Part shown: one piece after another, positions 47,940 to 56,955 of the stretch
Layout: every line of letters starts with the position of its first letter
How positions within the stretch are numbered: the stretch's first letter is position 1
NCBI RefSeq assembly: GCF_009498455.1
Contig: NZ_CP045644.1
Span: 2,139,001-2,203,000 of the forward strand
From: Variovorax paradoxus
GTDB taxonomy: Bacteria > Pseudomonadota > Gammaproteobacteria > Burkholderiales > Burkholderiaceae_C
Length of the DNA: 64,000 bases
Direction of reading: 5' to 3'
Made by a program: the position numbers and the translations under genes
Notes under the pieces: generated by a model
Database searches by the model: none
Seen by the model: the letters and a program-made list of their open reading frames with translations, nothing else
What the model was told of the DNA's origin: nothing

Positions 47940-49214
47940 ATGAACGAGAAACTCTCCTTCGTCAATCCGACGGCCAACAGCCCCTGGGGCACCTACCTGT
48001 CGCAGGTCGATCGCGTCGTGCCGTACCTCGGCCCGCTGGCGCGCTGGGTCGAAACCCTCAAGCGCCCCAAGCGCGCACTGATCGTCGACGTGCCGATCGA
48101 GATGGACAACGGCACCATCGCCCACTTCGAGGGCTACCGCGTGCAGCACAACATGAGCCGCGGTCCGGGCAAGGGCGGCGTGCGCTTCCACCCCGACGTC
48201 ACGCTCGAAGAAGTGATGGCGCTGTCGGCCTGGATGACCATCAAGACCGCGGCCGTCAACCTGCCGTACGGCGGTGCCAAGGGCGGCATCCGCGTCGACC
48301 CGAAGAAGCTGTCGCTGCAAGAGCTCGAGAAGGTCACGCGCCGCTACACCAGCGAGATCGGCATCATCATCGGCCCGCACACCGACATCCCCGCGCCCGA
48401 CGTGAACACCAACGCGCAGATCATGGCGTGGATGATGGACACCTACTCGATGAACGTCGGCGGCACCGCCACCGGCGTGGTCACGGGCAAGCCCCTGCAC
48501 CTGGGCGGTTCGCTGGGCCGCGTGAAGGCCACCGGCCGCGGCGTGTTCGTCACCGGCCGTGAAGCGGCCCGCCGCCTGGGCATGGACCTGCGTGGTGCGC
48601 GCATCGCGGTGCAGGGCTTCGGCAACGTGGGCTCGGTCGCGGCCGAACTGTTCGTGGAGGCCGGCGCCAAGATCGTCGCCGTGCAGGACCACACCGGCAC
48701 CATCGTGAACACCAACGGCCTGGACCTGACGAAGCTCGTGCCCATCTCGCGCACCGACGGCGTGGTCGGCTTCAAGGCCGGCGGCGACATCGTGCCGAAC
48801 GAAGACTTCTGGGACGTGGCCTGCGACATCCTGATCCCGGCCGCGCTCGAAGGCCAGGTCACGGCCGAGCGCGCCAAGAAGACCACCGCCAAGCTCGTGC
48901 TCGAAGGCGCCAACGGCCCGACGGTGCCCGAGGCCGACGACATCCTGGCCGAGCGCGGCGTGCTGGTCGTGCCCGACGTGATCTGCAACGCCGGCGGCGT
49001 GACGGTCTCGTATTTCGAATGGGTGCAGGACTTCTCGTCGTTCTTCTGGGACGAGGACGAGATCAACGTGCGCCTCGACCGCATCATGATGAACGCGCTC
49101 AACCAGATCTGGGACACGGCCGACAAGCACAAGATCCCGCTGCGCACGGCGACGTATGCGGTGGCCTGCGAGCGCATCCTGATGGCGCGCCAGGAACGCG
49201 GTCTCTACCCCTGA
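47940..49214 (+). CDS. gdhA: Glutamate dehydrogenase (Glu/Leu/Phe/Val family)
   Basis: A 424-residue hexameric-type enzyme. The substrate site is [20 protein letters not shown], the catalytic lysine is in [14 protein letters not shown], and the dinucleotide motif is [15 protein letters not shown]. It interconverts glutamate with 2-oxoglutarate and ammonia; cofactor preference is not clear from sequence. It starts at the ATG at 47940, with AAGGGATC just before. The 251-base interval upstream to the divergent DUF4148-like gene holds the promoters. Confidence 0.95.
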   Translation: MNEKLSFVNPTANSPWGTYLSQVDRVVPYLGPLARWVETLKRPKRALIVDVPIEMDNGTIAHFEGYRVQHNMSRGPGKGGVRFHPDVTLEEVMALSAWMTIKTAAVNLPYGGAKGGIRVDPKKLSLQELEKVTRRYTSEIGIIIGPHTDIPAPDVNTNAQIMAWMMDTYSMNVGGTATGVVTGKPLHLGGSLGRVKATGRGVFVTGREAARRLGMDLRGARIAVQGFGNVGSVAAELFVEAGAKIVAVQDHTGTIVNTNGLDLTKLVPISRTDGVVGFKAGGDIVPNEDFWDVACDILIPAALEGQVTAERAKKTTAKLVLEGANGPTVPEADDILAERGVLVVPDVICNAGGVTVSYFEWVQDFSSFFWDEDEINVRLDRIMMNALNQIWDTADKHKIPLRTATYAVACERILMARQERGLYP

Positions 49215-49257
49215 CGCCCTGACGCGATCTCTGGGGCTTGCAGGGCCTTTTCGGGAA

Positions 49258-49275
49258 CCCCCGGCGCGCCGGGGG
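49258..49275. repeat. Perfect 18-bp palindrome after gdhA
   Basis: CCCCCGGCG/CGCCGGGGG is a perfect palindrome without a loop, followed by CGAAGCGAAGC. It lies 43 bases after the gdhA stop and before the DUF2242-like gene, in the same style as the other intergenic elements. No U-tract follows. Confidence 0.65.
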
Positions 49276-49327
49276 CTCGAAGCGAAGCCGCCGGGTGGTT
49301 AGCATCCGGTGTCCTTCCCGACCTGCC

Positions 49328-50014
49328 ATGCCCCCCACCTCTTCTGCTGCTTTCTTCTCTTCGCCGGCCCGTGTGCCGGCGTTTCTGTTCCCGAGCCTGC
49401 TGTCGGTGCTCGTGCTGGCCGGCTGCGGCACCCTGGGCACGCGCCAGGCCTACGAGCCTGAAGACTTCGACTCGACCACCACCCACACGCGCAACTACGC
49501 CGCCAGCGAGGCGCAGACCTGCGAGGCGGCGCGTCGCGCGTTGCTGAGCCAGGGCTACATGGTCACGGCCGCCAACGCCGACCTGGTGACCGCGCGCAAG
49601 AGCTTCCAGCCCGCGGCCGAGACGCACGTCGAGGTCGAGTTTCGCGTGGTCTGCGCACGCGAATTGGGTGCGGGCAGCGCCTCGGCCGGGCGCAGCACCG
49701 TGGCCTTCGCGACCGCGCTGCAAGACCGCTACGGTTTGAAGAAGGGCAGCAACTCGGCCAGCCTGGGTGTGGGCGCCATCGGCTCGCTCTCTCTGCCCTT
49801 CGGCGGCAGCAACGAGGCGATGGTCAAGGTGGCGAGCGAGACGCTGTCCGACGAACGTTTCTACGACCGCTTCTTCACGCTGGTCGAGCGCTTCCTGCAG
49901 GGCGGCGGCCCCGACATGCCGGCCGATGCGGCGCCAGCGGACGAGGCACCGAAGCCGACTGCGCGCCCCGCTGCAACGACCTTCCCCGTGTCGCCGTCGC
50001 CCAGCCGCGGTTGA
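49328..50014 (+). CDS. Lipoprotein, DUF2242-like
   Basis: A 228-residue lipoprotein. The lipobox is LVLAGC (FPSLLSVLVLAGCGT). The domain start YEPEDFDSTTTHTRNYAASEAQTCEAARRALLSQGY is what I recognise as DUF2242, and SLSLPFGGSNEAMVKVASET resembles the C-terminal half. The end is a disordered Pro/Ala tail. Role unknown. The ATG at 49328 gives a long, Ser-rich n-region before the hydrophobic core. Confidence 0.75.
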   Translation: MPPTSSAAFFSSPARVPAFLFPSLLSVLVLAGCGTLGTRQAYEPEDFDSTTTHTRNYAASEAQTCEAARRALLSQGYMVTAANADLVTARKSFQPAAETHVEVEFRVVCARELGAGSASAGRSTVAFATALQDRYGLKKGSNSASLGVGAIGSLSLPFGGSNEAMVKVASETLSDERFYDRFFTLVERFLQGGGPDMPADAAPADEAPKPTARPAATTFPVSPSPSRG

Positions 50015-50035
50015 GCGGCTGAATACGCGGCGCGC

Positions 50036-50971
50036 TCAGCGCACCAGCGTCGACTTGCCGAACAGGCTCTCGATCAGCTCCACCGCCACCTCGGCCGTCT
50101 GGTTGCGCACGTCGAGCGCGGGGTTGAGTTCCACCACGTCGACCGAGCCCAGCCGCCCCGTGTCGGCGATCATTTCCATGCACAGCTGCATCTCGCGGTA
50201 GGTCGGCCCGCCGCGCACGCCCGTGCCCACGCCGGGCGCATCGGCCGGGTCGAGGCAATCGAGGTCGAAGCTCACGTGCAGGTGGGTGTCTTCGTCCACG
50301 TCCTGCAGCGCCTCGGTCATGGTGGTGCGCATGCCGTGCTCGTCGATGTGGCGCATGTCGAACACATGCAGGCCGAGCGTGCGGATCGCCTTCTTCTCGT
50401 CGTCGTCCACGCTGCGGATGCCGATGAAGCGGATCGCGTCGGGTGCCAGCGCCGCGGGCTCGCCGCTCCAGCCCGTGAGGTCCGCGGGGCCGTGGCCCAG
50501 CAGGCACGACACGGGCATGCCGTGCAGGTTGCCGCTGGGGCTCGTGGTCTCGGTGTTGACGTCGGAATGCGCGTCGAGCCACAACACCCGCAGCTTCTTG
50601 CCGCGCTGGCGTGCGTGCCAGGCCACGGCGCTGATCGAGCCGATCGCCAGGCAGTGGTCGCCGCCCAGCATCACGGGCACGTGGCCGGCGCCCAGCGCGG
50701 TGTCGACGGCGGCGTACACCGAGCGATTCCACGCGATCACCTCGGTGAGGTGGCGCAGCCCGTTGGCGGGTGGCGCCCACGGCGTGGCCGGGCCCGCGAG
50801 GTTGCCACGGTCGAGCACCGTGAAGCCCTGGCCCGCCAGCGCCTCGGCCAGGCCCGCCACGCGCAACGCGTCGGGGCCCATGCCCGCGCCGCGCACGCTG
50901 GCGCCGATGTCGGTCGGCGCGCCGATCAGTTCGAGGGTGGTGGTGACGGTGACGGCGGTGCTGCTGTTCAT
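50036..50971 (-). CDS. rocF: Arginase
   Basis: A 311-residue binuclear Mn enzyme that hydrolyses arginine to ornithine and urea. The metal motifs are all present: GGDHC (His106), DAHSD (Asp133, His135, Asp137) and SFDLDCLDP (Asp236, Asp238). The substrate-binding NLHGMPVSCLL segment has the Asn/His pattern of arginase and not of agmatinase or formiminoglutamase. Its ATG overlaps the stop of the upstream prolyl oligopeptidase gene (ATGA), so peptide breakdown and arginine use may be coordinated. Confidence 0.92.
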   Translation of the reverse strand: MNSSTAVTVTTTLELIGAPTDIGASVRGAGMGPDALRVAGLAEALAGQGFTVLDRGNLAGPATPWAPPANGLRHLTEVIAWNRSVYAAVDTALGAGHVPVMLGGDHCLAIGSISAVAWHARQRGKKLRVLWLDAHSDVNTETTSPSGNLHGMPVSCLLGHGPADLTGWSGEPAALAPDAIRFIGIRSVDDDEKKAIRTLGLHVFDMRHIDEHGMRTTMTEALQDVDEDTHLHVSFDLDCLDPADAPGVGTGVRGGPTYREMQLCMEMIADTGRLGSVDVVELNPALDVRNQTAEVAVELIESLFGKSTLVR

Positions 50972-53019
50972 GTCGGTCTCCCGATGTGGTGCCAGAGGTA
51001 GGCGTAGCCGAGCGCATCCATGAAGGCGGACGCCTTGTTGTCCGCGGCGGCGCTGTGGCCGCCTTCCATGTTTTCATAGAAGCTGCTGTCGTGCCCCAGC
51101 GCGAGCAGCTTCGCGTGCATCTTGCGCGCATGCACAGGCCCGACGCGGTCGTCGCGCGTCGAGGTGGTGAAGAGCGCCGGCGGGTAGGGCGTGCCGGCCT
51201 TCGCGTTCTCGTAGGGCGAGAAGGTCCGGATGAACTCCCACTCGTCGGGCTGTTCCGGGTCGCCGTACTCGGCAATCCATGAGGCGCCGGCCGACAGCTG
51301 CGTGTAGCGCTTCATGTCGAGCAGCGCCACCTCGCTCACGATGGCGCCGTACAGCTGCGGGTACAGCGTGAGCATGTTGCCCATCAGCAGGCCGCCGTTG
51401 CTGCCGCCCATGGCGCCCAGGTGCGCGGGCGAGGTGATGCCGCGCGCGAACAGGTCTTGCGACACGGCCGCGAAGTCTTCGCAGGTGCGCAGGCGGTTCT
51501 CCTGCAGCGCGGCCTGGTGCCAGCGCGGGCCGTACTCGCCGCCGCCGCGGATGTTGGCCACCACGTACACGCCGCCGCGTTCGAGCCAGGAACGGCCGAT
51601 GCCGCCACTGTAGCTCGGCTCCAGCGAGATCTCGAAGCCGCCGTAGGCGTACTGCAGCGTCGGGTTCGTTCCGTCGGCTACGAGGTCTTTGGCGGCGATC
51701 TCGAAGTAGGGCACGCGCGTGCCGTCCGCCGAGGTCGCGAAATGCTGGCTCACGCGAAAGCGCGAGGCGTCGAAGAAGCCGGGGCTGTGCTTCAGCGGCT
51801 GCGGCTCGCCCTGGCCGAGGGTGCCGATGTACAGCGTGGTCGGCTGCAGGAAGCCGCTCACGGTCAGAAAGTAGTCGTCGTTCTCGGTCTCGTCGATGCC
51901 GCCGGCCGCCACGCACGAGAGCGCGGGCGCGCCGCCCAGGCTGTCGCGGGCCCAATCGCCCAGGCCGTCCGCCGGCGGTGTGAGCACTTCGAGCCGGTTC
52001 ACCACGTCGTGCATCACGTTGAGGATGAGGTGGTGGCGCGTCCACGAGTAGTCGTCGAGCGCGGTGGTGTCGTCGGGCTCGAACAGCAGCGTGAGTTCGC
52101 GCGCGCCGGCCATGTAGTCGTCGAAGCGCGCGGCCAGCAGCGAGCCGGCGGTGTAGGTGCGGCCGGCCACGGTCCAGTCTTCGCGCGGCTCGATCAGCAG
52201 CCACTCGCGCGTGACGCCGGTGTTGGCGTCGTCGGGCACGTCGATCTTGGCCAGCGTGCCGTCGGGCGCGCGCAGCCAGGTCTCGCTGTCGTAGAAGTCG
52301 ATCTGGCGCGAGACGAAGTCGCGCTCGAAGCCGGGCGTGTGGTCGCTCCAGGCGCTCACCGACATGTCTTCGTGCGCACCCTCGTACACGGTGACGGCCT
52401 CGGCCAGCGGCGTGCCGCGTCGCCATTGCTTCACCAGGCGCGGGTAGCTCGAACTGGTCATCGAGCCGGGGCCGAAATCGGTGCCCACGTAGAGGTGGTC
52501 GATGTCTTTCCAGGTGACGTGGTTCTTTGCCTCGGGCAGTGCGAAGCCGCCTTCGACGAAGCTCAGGTTCACCAGGTCGAACTCGCGCACCACGTCGGCA
52601 TCGGCGCCGCCGCGCGACAGTGAAATGAGGCAGCGCTCGTAGGCAGGCTCCAGGCAGTCGGCGCCGTGCCAGACCCAGTTCTCGCCGTCTTCCGCGGCCA
52701 GCGCGTCGAGGTCGAGCACGGTTTCCCAGTCGGGCTCGGGCGTGCGGTATTCGGCGAGCGTGGTGCGGCGCCACAGGCCCTTGGGGTGCGCCTTGTCGCG
52801 CCAGAAGTTGTAGTACAGCGGACCGATCTTGCTGACCATCGGAATGCGCGCGTCCGAGTCGAGCACCTCAAGCAGGCCCTGCTCGATCGCCTGGAAGTCG
52901 GGCGACTGCGCATAGGTGTGAACGGTGCGTGCATTCTGCTGGCGAGCCCAGTCCAGAGCGGCTTCGCCGTCGATGTCTTCGAGCCAGAGGTTGTCGTCGT
53001 TGTCGTGCGCAGAGGTCAT
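50968..53019 (-). CDS. Prolyl oligopeptidase family peptidase (S9A)
   Basis: A 683-residue serine peptidase. The N-terminal beta-propeller spans roughly residues 15-410; the C-terminal alpha/beta hydrolase has the nucleophile in MGGSNGGLLMGNML, and Asp in TSTRDDRVGP and His in MEGGHSAAAD complete the triad. The HLGAMGGSNGG form resembles prolyl endopeptidase-like and oligopeptidase B-like enzymes. No signal peptide is seen, so it acts in the cytosol on short peptides. It is upstream of arginase with a 4-base overlap. Confidence 0.92.
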   Translation of the reverse strand: MTSAHDNDDNLWLEDIDGEAALDWARQQNARTVHTYAQSPDFQAIEQGLLEVLDSDARIPMVSKIGPLYYNFWRDKAHPKGLWRRTTLAEYRTPEPDWETVLDLDALAAEDGENWVWHGADCLEPAYERCLISLSRGGADADVVREFDLVNLSFVEGGFALPEAKNHVTWKDIDHLYVGTDFGPGSMTSSSYPRLVKQWRRGTPLAEAVTVYEGAHEDMSVSAWSDHTPGFERDFVSRQIDFYDSETWLRAPDGTLAKIDVPDDANTGVTREWLLIEPREDWTVAGRTYTAGSLLAARFDDYMAGARELTLLFEPDDTTALDDYSWTRHHLILNVMHDVVNRLEVLTPPADGLGDWARDSLGGAPALSCVAAGGIDETENDDYFLTVSGFLQPTTLYIGTLGQGEPQPLKHSPGFFDASRFRVSQHFATSADGTRVPYFEIAAKDLVADGTNPTLQYAYGGFEISLEPSYSGGIGRSWLERGGVYVVANIRGGGEYGPRWHQAALQENRLRTCEDFAAVSQDLFARGITSPAHLGAMGGSNGGLLMGNMLTLYPQLYGAIVSEVALLDMKRYTQLSAGASWIAEYGDPEQPDEWEFIRTFSPYENAKAGTPYPPALFTTSTRDDRVGPVHARKMHAKLLALGHDSSFYENMEGGHSAAADNKASAFMDALGYAYLWHHIGRPT

Positions 53020-53254
53020 GCGGCACAGTGTACGAAGCCCCCGTGACCGCGGTGGCCTGTGCGCCGTTGTTGCGGCCTGCGAAGTGCGTTGATTTTTTCA
53101 TTACAAGTGGACGCGCATTCCCTCGGAGCTTGGGACAAACCCCTGTCTCGCGGGCGCCTTCCCCCGGTGGAAACACTGAAGAAGCGAAGGCCCACGAACG
53201 CCATGCCCACGGTATCCTGCCGAACGGCGCTTGCCCCAACGAGGAGAACGACAC

Positions 53255-54952
53255 ATGAAACACCTGAGCGGTCTTGATGCCACCTTCCTTCACCTGGAAA
53301 CCCCCGAGATGCCGATGCACGTGGGTTCGCTCAACGTGCTGGATCTGCCCAAGGGCTACAAGGGCGACTTCTACGAAGACGCCAAGGCGTTCATGGCCAG
53401 CCGCATCCACCTGGCCGACGTGTTCACGCGCAAGCTCGCGCTGATGCCTTTCGACATGTCCAACCCCGTGTGGGTGGACGACGACGACATCGACATCGAC
53501 TACCACGTGCGCCACATCACGCTGCCCAAGCCCGGCACCAACCGCCAGCTGCAGCAGTACGTGGCGCGGCTGCATTCCACGCTCATCGACCGCAGCCGCC
53601 CGATGTGGGAGTTCTTCATCATCGACGGCCTGCAAAGCGGCCAGGTGGCGCTGTACACCAAGGTGCACCACGCGGGCATCGACGGACAGGCCGGCGTCGA
53701 AGTGGGCAAGGCCATCTTCGACCTCGAGGCCACGGGCCGCGTGGTCAAGCCGCCGCGTTCGCGTCCGCGCAGCAACGGCTACCAGCTGGGCATGGCCGAA
53801 CTCGCCACCGCCGCGCTGCGCAACACGGCGCAGCAGTACGTCAAGCTCTTCAAGATGGCGCCGGCCATCGCGCGCGCCATCGGCGGCCTGGCCAAGCCCG
53901 ACGAGAAGGCGGCCGACAAGGCAGCGGCCGCCGCACCGAAGAAGTTCAACCTCTTCGCGCCGCGCACCTCGCTCAATGTGTCGATCACCAACCAGCGCAC
54001 CTTTGCGGGCCGCACCATCTCGCTGGCCGAGACCAAGTACATCGCCAAGCACTTCGGCGTGTCGCTCAACGACGTGGTGCTGGGCACCGTGGCCGGCGCG
54101 CTGCGCCACTACCTGGCCGACAACAACGAGCTGCCGGCCAAGCCGCTGGTGGCCGGCGTGCCCGTGAGCCTGCGCGAGGCCGGCGACCAGACGGCCAACA
54201 ACCAGGCCAGCATGATCCTCGTGAGCCTGGCCACCGACATCACCGACCCGGTGCAGCGGCTGAAGGCGATCAACACCTCGTCGAACAGCTCCAAGTCGAC
54301 GATGAACCGCTTCAAGGCCGTGATCCTGGACGACTTCCCGACCTTTGCCGCGCCCTGGCTGATGTCGGGCATTGCGTCGATGGTGGGCCGTTCGGGCATC
54401 GTCAACCTGCTGCCGCCGGCGGCCAACGTGGCCGTCTCGAACGTGGCGGGTGCGCCGTTCCCGATGTACTTCGCGGGCGCGCTGGTCACCTGCTACTACC
54501 CGGTGTCGATCGCCAGCCACGGCACCGCGCTCAACGTCACCGTGCAGAGCTACAACGGCCGCATGGACTACGGCCTCATCGCCTGCCGCCGCGCCGTGCC
54601 CGACATCACCGAGATCGGCGACTACCTGCTGGCCGAGCACAAGCTGCTGATGTCGCTCACCGAGAAGTACCCGGCCGCCGCCGGTGCGACGACGGCGCCC
54701 AAGCCCGTGGCCGCGCCTGCGCCGGAAGAGAAGGAAGAAGCCAAGGCTGCAGCACCCGCCCGCAAGCCGGCCGCGCGCAAGAAGGCGCCGGTGAAGGCTG
54801 TCGCAGCCAAGAAGAAGGCGCCCGCCAAGGCCATGCCGGTCAAGGCCGCGGCAGCGAAGAAAGCCCCCGCCAAGAAGGCCGCAGCGAAGAAGGCGGCGCC
54901 CCGGCCCGCGGCCCGCAAGGCCGCCGCATCGCCCCGCGCCGCTGCGGCATGA
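53255..54952 (+). CDS. Wax ester synthase/diacylglycerol acyltransferase (WS/DGAT) with a Lys/Ala-rich tail
   Basis: A 565-residue acyltransferase. The catalytic HHxxxDG motif is H138-H139 to G144 in VHHAGIDG, and the WS/DGAT N-terminus KHLSGLDATFLHLETPEMPM, the middle SLNDVVLGTVAGALRHYL and the SNVAGAPFPMYFAGA motif are intact. It makes wax esters or triacylglycerol from acyl-CoA. Residues about 478-565 form an extra tail of repeated Lys, Ala and Pro (for example AAKKAPAKKAAAKKAAP). This is unlike the usual WS/DGAT end and like PhaF or histone-H1 tails. GGAG lies before the ATG at 53255. Confidence 0.92.
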   Translation: MKHLSGLDATFLHLETPEMPMHVGSLNVLDLPKGYKGDFYEDAKAFMASRIHLADVFTRKLALMPFDMSNPVWVDDDDIDIDYHVRHITLPKPGTNRQLQQYVARLHSTLIDRSRPMWEFFIIDGLQSGQVALYTKVHHAGIDGQAGVEVGKAIFDLEATGRVVKPPRSRPRSNGYQLGMAELATAALRNTAQQYVKLFKMAPAIARAIGGLAKPDEKAADKAAAAAPKKFNLFAPRTSLNVSITNQRTFAGRTISLAETKYIAKHFGVSLNDVVLGTVAGALRHYLADNNELPAKPLVAGVPVSLREAGDQTANNQASMILVSLATDITDPVQRLKAINTSSNSSKSTMNRFKAVILDDFPTFAAPWLMSGIASMVGRSGIVNLLPPAANVAVSNVAGAPFPMYFAGALVTCYYPVSIASHGTALNVTVQSYNGRMDYGLIACRRAVPDITEIGDYLLAEHKLLMSLTEKYPAAAGATTAPKPVAAPAPEEKEEAKAAAPARKPAARKKAPVKAVAAKKKAPAKAMPVKAAAAKKAPAKKAAAKKAAPRPAARKAAASPRAAAA

Positions 54953-54996
54953 TCGACAGGCGGGCCCGGCCTGGATAAAAAATTGGGGCAGTTGGA

Positions 54997-55023
54997 CTAG
55001 TTTTCCGACCGTTCTAGTTTTCC
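54997..55023 (+). promoter_or_regulatory. Direct repeat upstream of the phasin-like gene
   Basis: CTAGTTTTCC occurs twice, at 54997-55006 and 55014-55023, 17 bases start to start. It lies 75-100 bases before the start of the downstream gene in an AT-rich gap between two lipid-granule genes. It could be a regulator site or part of a promoter; no match to a known regulator is claimed. Confidence 0.45.
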
Positions 55024-55097
55024 AGGCCTAGGCCCTGCGGAAGATGATTGGCCCATCGCGATTCCCCGCGAGCCCATCAACTTCAAGGAAATCTCAC

Positions 55098-55649
55098 ATG
55101 TCCACGCAAACCAACATCGCTTCCGCCGCCATCCACGTCGTCGGCCAGTACAACGACGCCGGCAAGACCCTGGTCGGTGCCTACCGCACCGGCGTGCAGC
55201 GCCTGCTGGGCGGTGCCGCTTCGCGTTACAGCGAGTTCCTGGGCAATCGCCAGATTCCGCTGGTGAGCGAGCAGATCAAGGCCAACCTGATCGGCGCGCA
55301 AGAGAAGGTGCATGGTTTCCTGTCGAACCGCCTGGACATCGACACCAGCCGCATCGTGAACGCGATGGACCGCGTCGCTGCCGGCACCACCAGCGGCATC
55401 GAAACCGTCGCCAACCGCGTCGCCCAGATCGAATCGCCCGCCGCTACCACCGTGCTCAACGCCCTGTCGACCGTGAACCAGCCCTTCGCCACCGTGTCGG
55501 TGCAGATCGCTGACCGCATCGTCGCCGGCACCAAGCAGATCGAAGCCCGTGTGAGCGGCACCGAAGAAGCCGCCCCCGTGCGCACCGTGAAGGCCAAGGT
55601 CGCTGCGGCCAAGAAGCCGGTTCGCCGCGCTGCCCGCAAGGCGGCCTGA
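55098..55649 (+). CDS. Phasin-like granule protein with a basic tail
   Basis: A 183-residue protein without signal peptide. It has amphipathic helical segments (VGQYNDAGKTLVGAYRTGVQ, FLSNRLDIDTSRIVNAMDRV, ETVANRVAQIESPA) of the phasin kind and a C-terminal basic tail (VKAKVAAAKKPVRRAARKAA). Similar proteins coat PHA granules or lipid droplets. I place it as phasin-like from composition, heptad pattern and neighbours; direct homology to a named phasin is not proven. AAGGAA precedes the ATG at 55098. Confidence 0.72.
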   Translation: MSTQTNIASAAIHVVGQYNDAGKTLVGAYRTGVQRLLGGAASRYSEFLGNRQIPLVSEQIKANLIGAQEKVHGFLSNRLDIDTSRIVNAMDRVAAGTTSGIETVANRVAQIESPAATTVLNALSTVNQPFATVSVQIADRIVAGTKQIEARVSGTEEAAPVRTVKAKVAAAKKPVRRAARKAA

Positions 55650-55704
55650 TCCCGGGGCGCTGACCGCGCCCTTTTCATTTCTACCGCCCCTGGAGCACCA
55701 CCGC

Positions 55705-56205
55705 ATGGCGACCCGTCCCGATGACACTGCAAAGTTGAAGAAGAGGGCGGCGCCTGCCAAGAAGGCTCCGGCGGCGAAGAAGAAAGCCGCGCCCCGCAAG
55801 GCGGCGCCGGCTGCGAAAACATCGCCTGCAGACACTGCTGCTGCGGGCACCAACAAGGCCGAAGCGCTGCTGCGCGCCGGCCTCAAGGCGCTGGACAACG
55901 TGCGCAGCGATGTCGCCAAGCGCCAGGCCAACGTGATCGAAGGCCTGCTCGGCATCGGGCAGGGCAAGGCCGATGCGGCCGGTGCCAAGGCGGCGCTGAC
56001 GCGCGGCTTCCCCAGCCTCGACACCTTCGGCATCCGCAAGTTCGAGGACGTGTTCGACCAGCGTGTCGCCACCGCCCTGCAACGCCTGGGCATGCCCAGC
56101 GCCGACGAGGTGCAGGCGCTGCGCGACGAGGTGGCGCAGTTGCGCGAACGCCTCGCGACACTCGAGAAACCGTCCAGTTCAGGCGGCTCCGGCGGCAAGC
56201 GCTGA
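55705..56205 (+). CDS. PhaF/PhaI-type polyhydroxyalkanoate granule protein
   Basis: A 166-residue protein. Its N-terminal ~45 residues are a Lys/Ala/Pro tail (KKRAAPAKKAPAAKKKAAP), followed by a helical granule-binding core (VRSDVAKRQANVIEGLLGIG, then FEDVFDQRVATALQRLGMP) and a short coiled coil with the SADEVQALRDEVAQLRERL heptad pattern. In pseudomonads PhaF has the same two parts in the reverse order. A role in organising granules is likely; the exact polymer is unknown. Confidence 0.8.
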   Translation: MATRPDDTAKLKKRAAPAKKAPAAKKKAAPRKAAPAAKTSPADTAAAGTNKAEALLRAGLKALDNVRSDVAKRQANVIEGLLGIGQGKADAAGAKAALTRGFPSLDTFGIRKFEDVFDQRVATALQRLGMPSADEVQALRDEVAQLRERLATLEKPSSSGGSGGKR

Positions 56206-56235
56206 GCGGCACACAACGCACGCAACACGCCGCTT

Positions 56236-56871
56236 GTGGCCAGCTCCAACACCACGCGCGATCGCATCCTGCAGACCAGCCTTGCGCTGTTCAACGCACA
56301 AGGCCTTCCGGCCGTGTCCACGCACAAGATCGCGGCCGAGCTCGGCATGAGCCCGGGCAACCTGCACTACCACTTCAAGGCCAAGCAGCTGATCGTCGAA
56401 TGGCTGTTCCGGCGCTTCGAGCAGCGGCTCGAAGTGCTCAACGGGTCGTCGGCGTCTATTGCCGCCATCGACGACCTGTGGCTCGCATTGCACCTGCGCT
56501 TCGAGGCCATCGACGAATACCGCTTCATCTACCGCGACATGGCCTTCCTGGCCAGCGAGTACCCGGCCCTGGGACAGCGCGCCCAGGCCATGACCGCGCA
56601 GAACCTGCTCGCCGCCCAGACGCTGTGCGAAGGGCTGGTGGCGTCGGGCGTGATCGAGACCAGCGCCGAGCAGGCGCGCATCCTCGCGCTGCAGATGGTC
56701 TTCACCACCACCTGCTGGCTCTCGTTCGAGCGGCTGGTGCCGGGACGCGACGCACTGGCGCAGGCCGACCCCGGTTTGGCGGCTTTCTACACACTCACGC
56801 TGGTTTCTCCGTATGTTTCCAGCGAATCGAGGGCTTATCTTGATTACCTGAGGGGCAAATACCTCGGATAA
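56236..56871 (+). CDS. TetR-family regulator of the lipid locus
   Basis: A 211-residue regulator. The N-terminal helix-turn-helix is in THKIAAELGMSPGNLHYHF (about residues 29-47), and the C-terminal half is typical of the TetR group that controls lipid metabolism (FabR/PsrA-like, uncertain). No ATG is available before the domain, so the GTG at 56236 is used; a clear ribosome site is not seen. It lies between the granule genes and the hydrolase on one strand. Confidence 0.82.
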   Translation: MASSNTTRDRILQTSLALFNAQGLPAVSTHKIAAELGMSPGNLHYHFKAKQLIVEWLFRRFEQRLEVLNGSSASIAAIDDLWLALHLRFEAIDEYRFIYRDMAFLASEYPALGQRAQAMTAQNLLAAQTLCEGLVASGVIETSAEQARILALQMVFTTTCWLSFERLVPGRDALAQADPGLAAFYTLTLVSPYVSSESRAYLDYLRGKYLG

Positions 56872-56955
56872 ATGAAGTCGTCGTCCGACGGGGAATGCAA
56901 CTTCGCAGCCCCATCGTCGTCCTACAGAAGAAAGAACAGAAAGGAAGCCGCCCTC

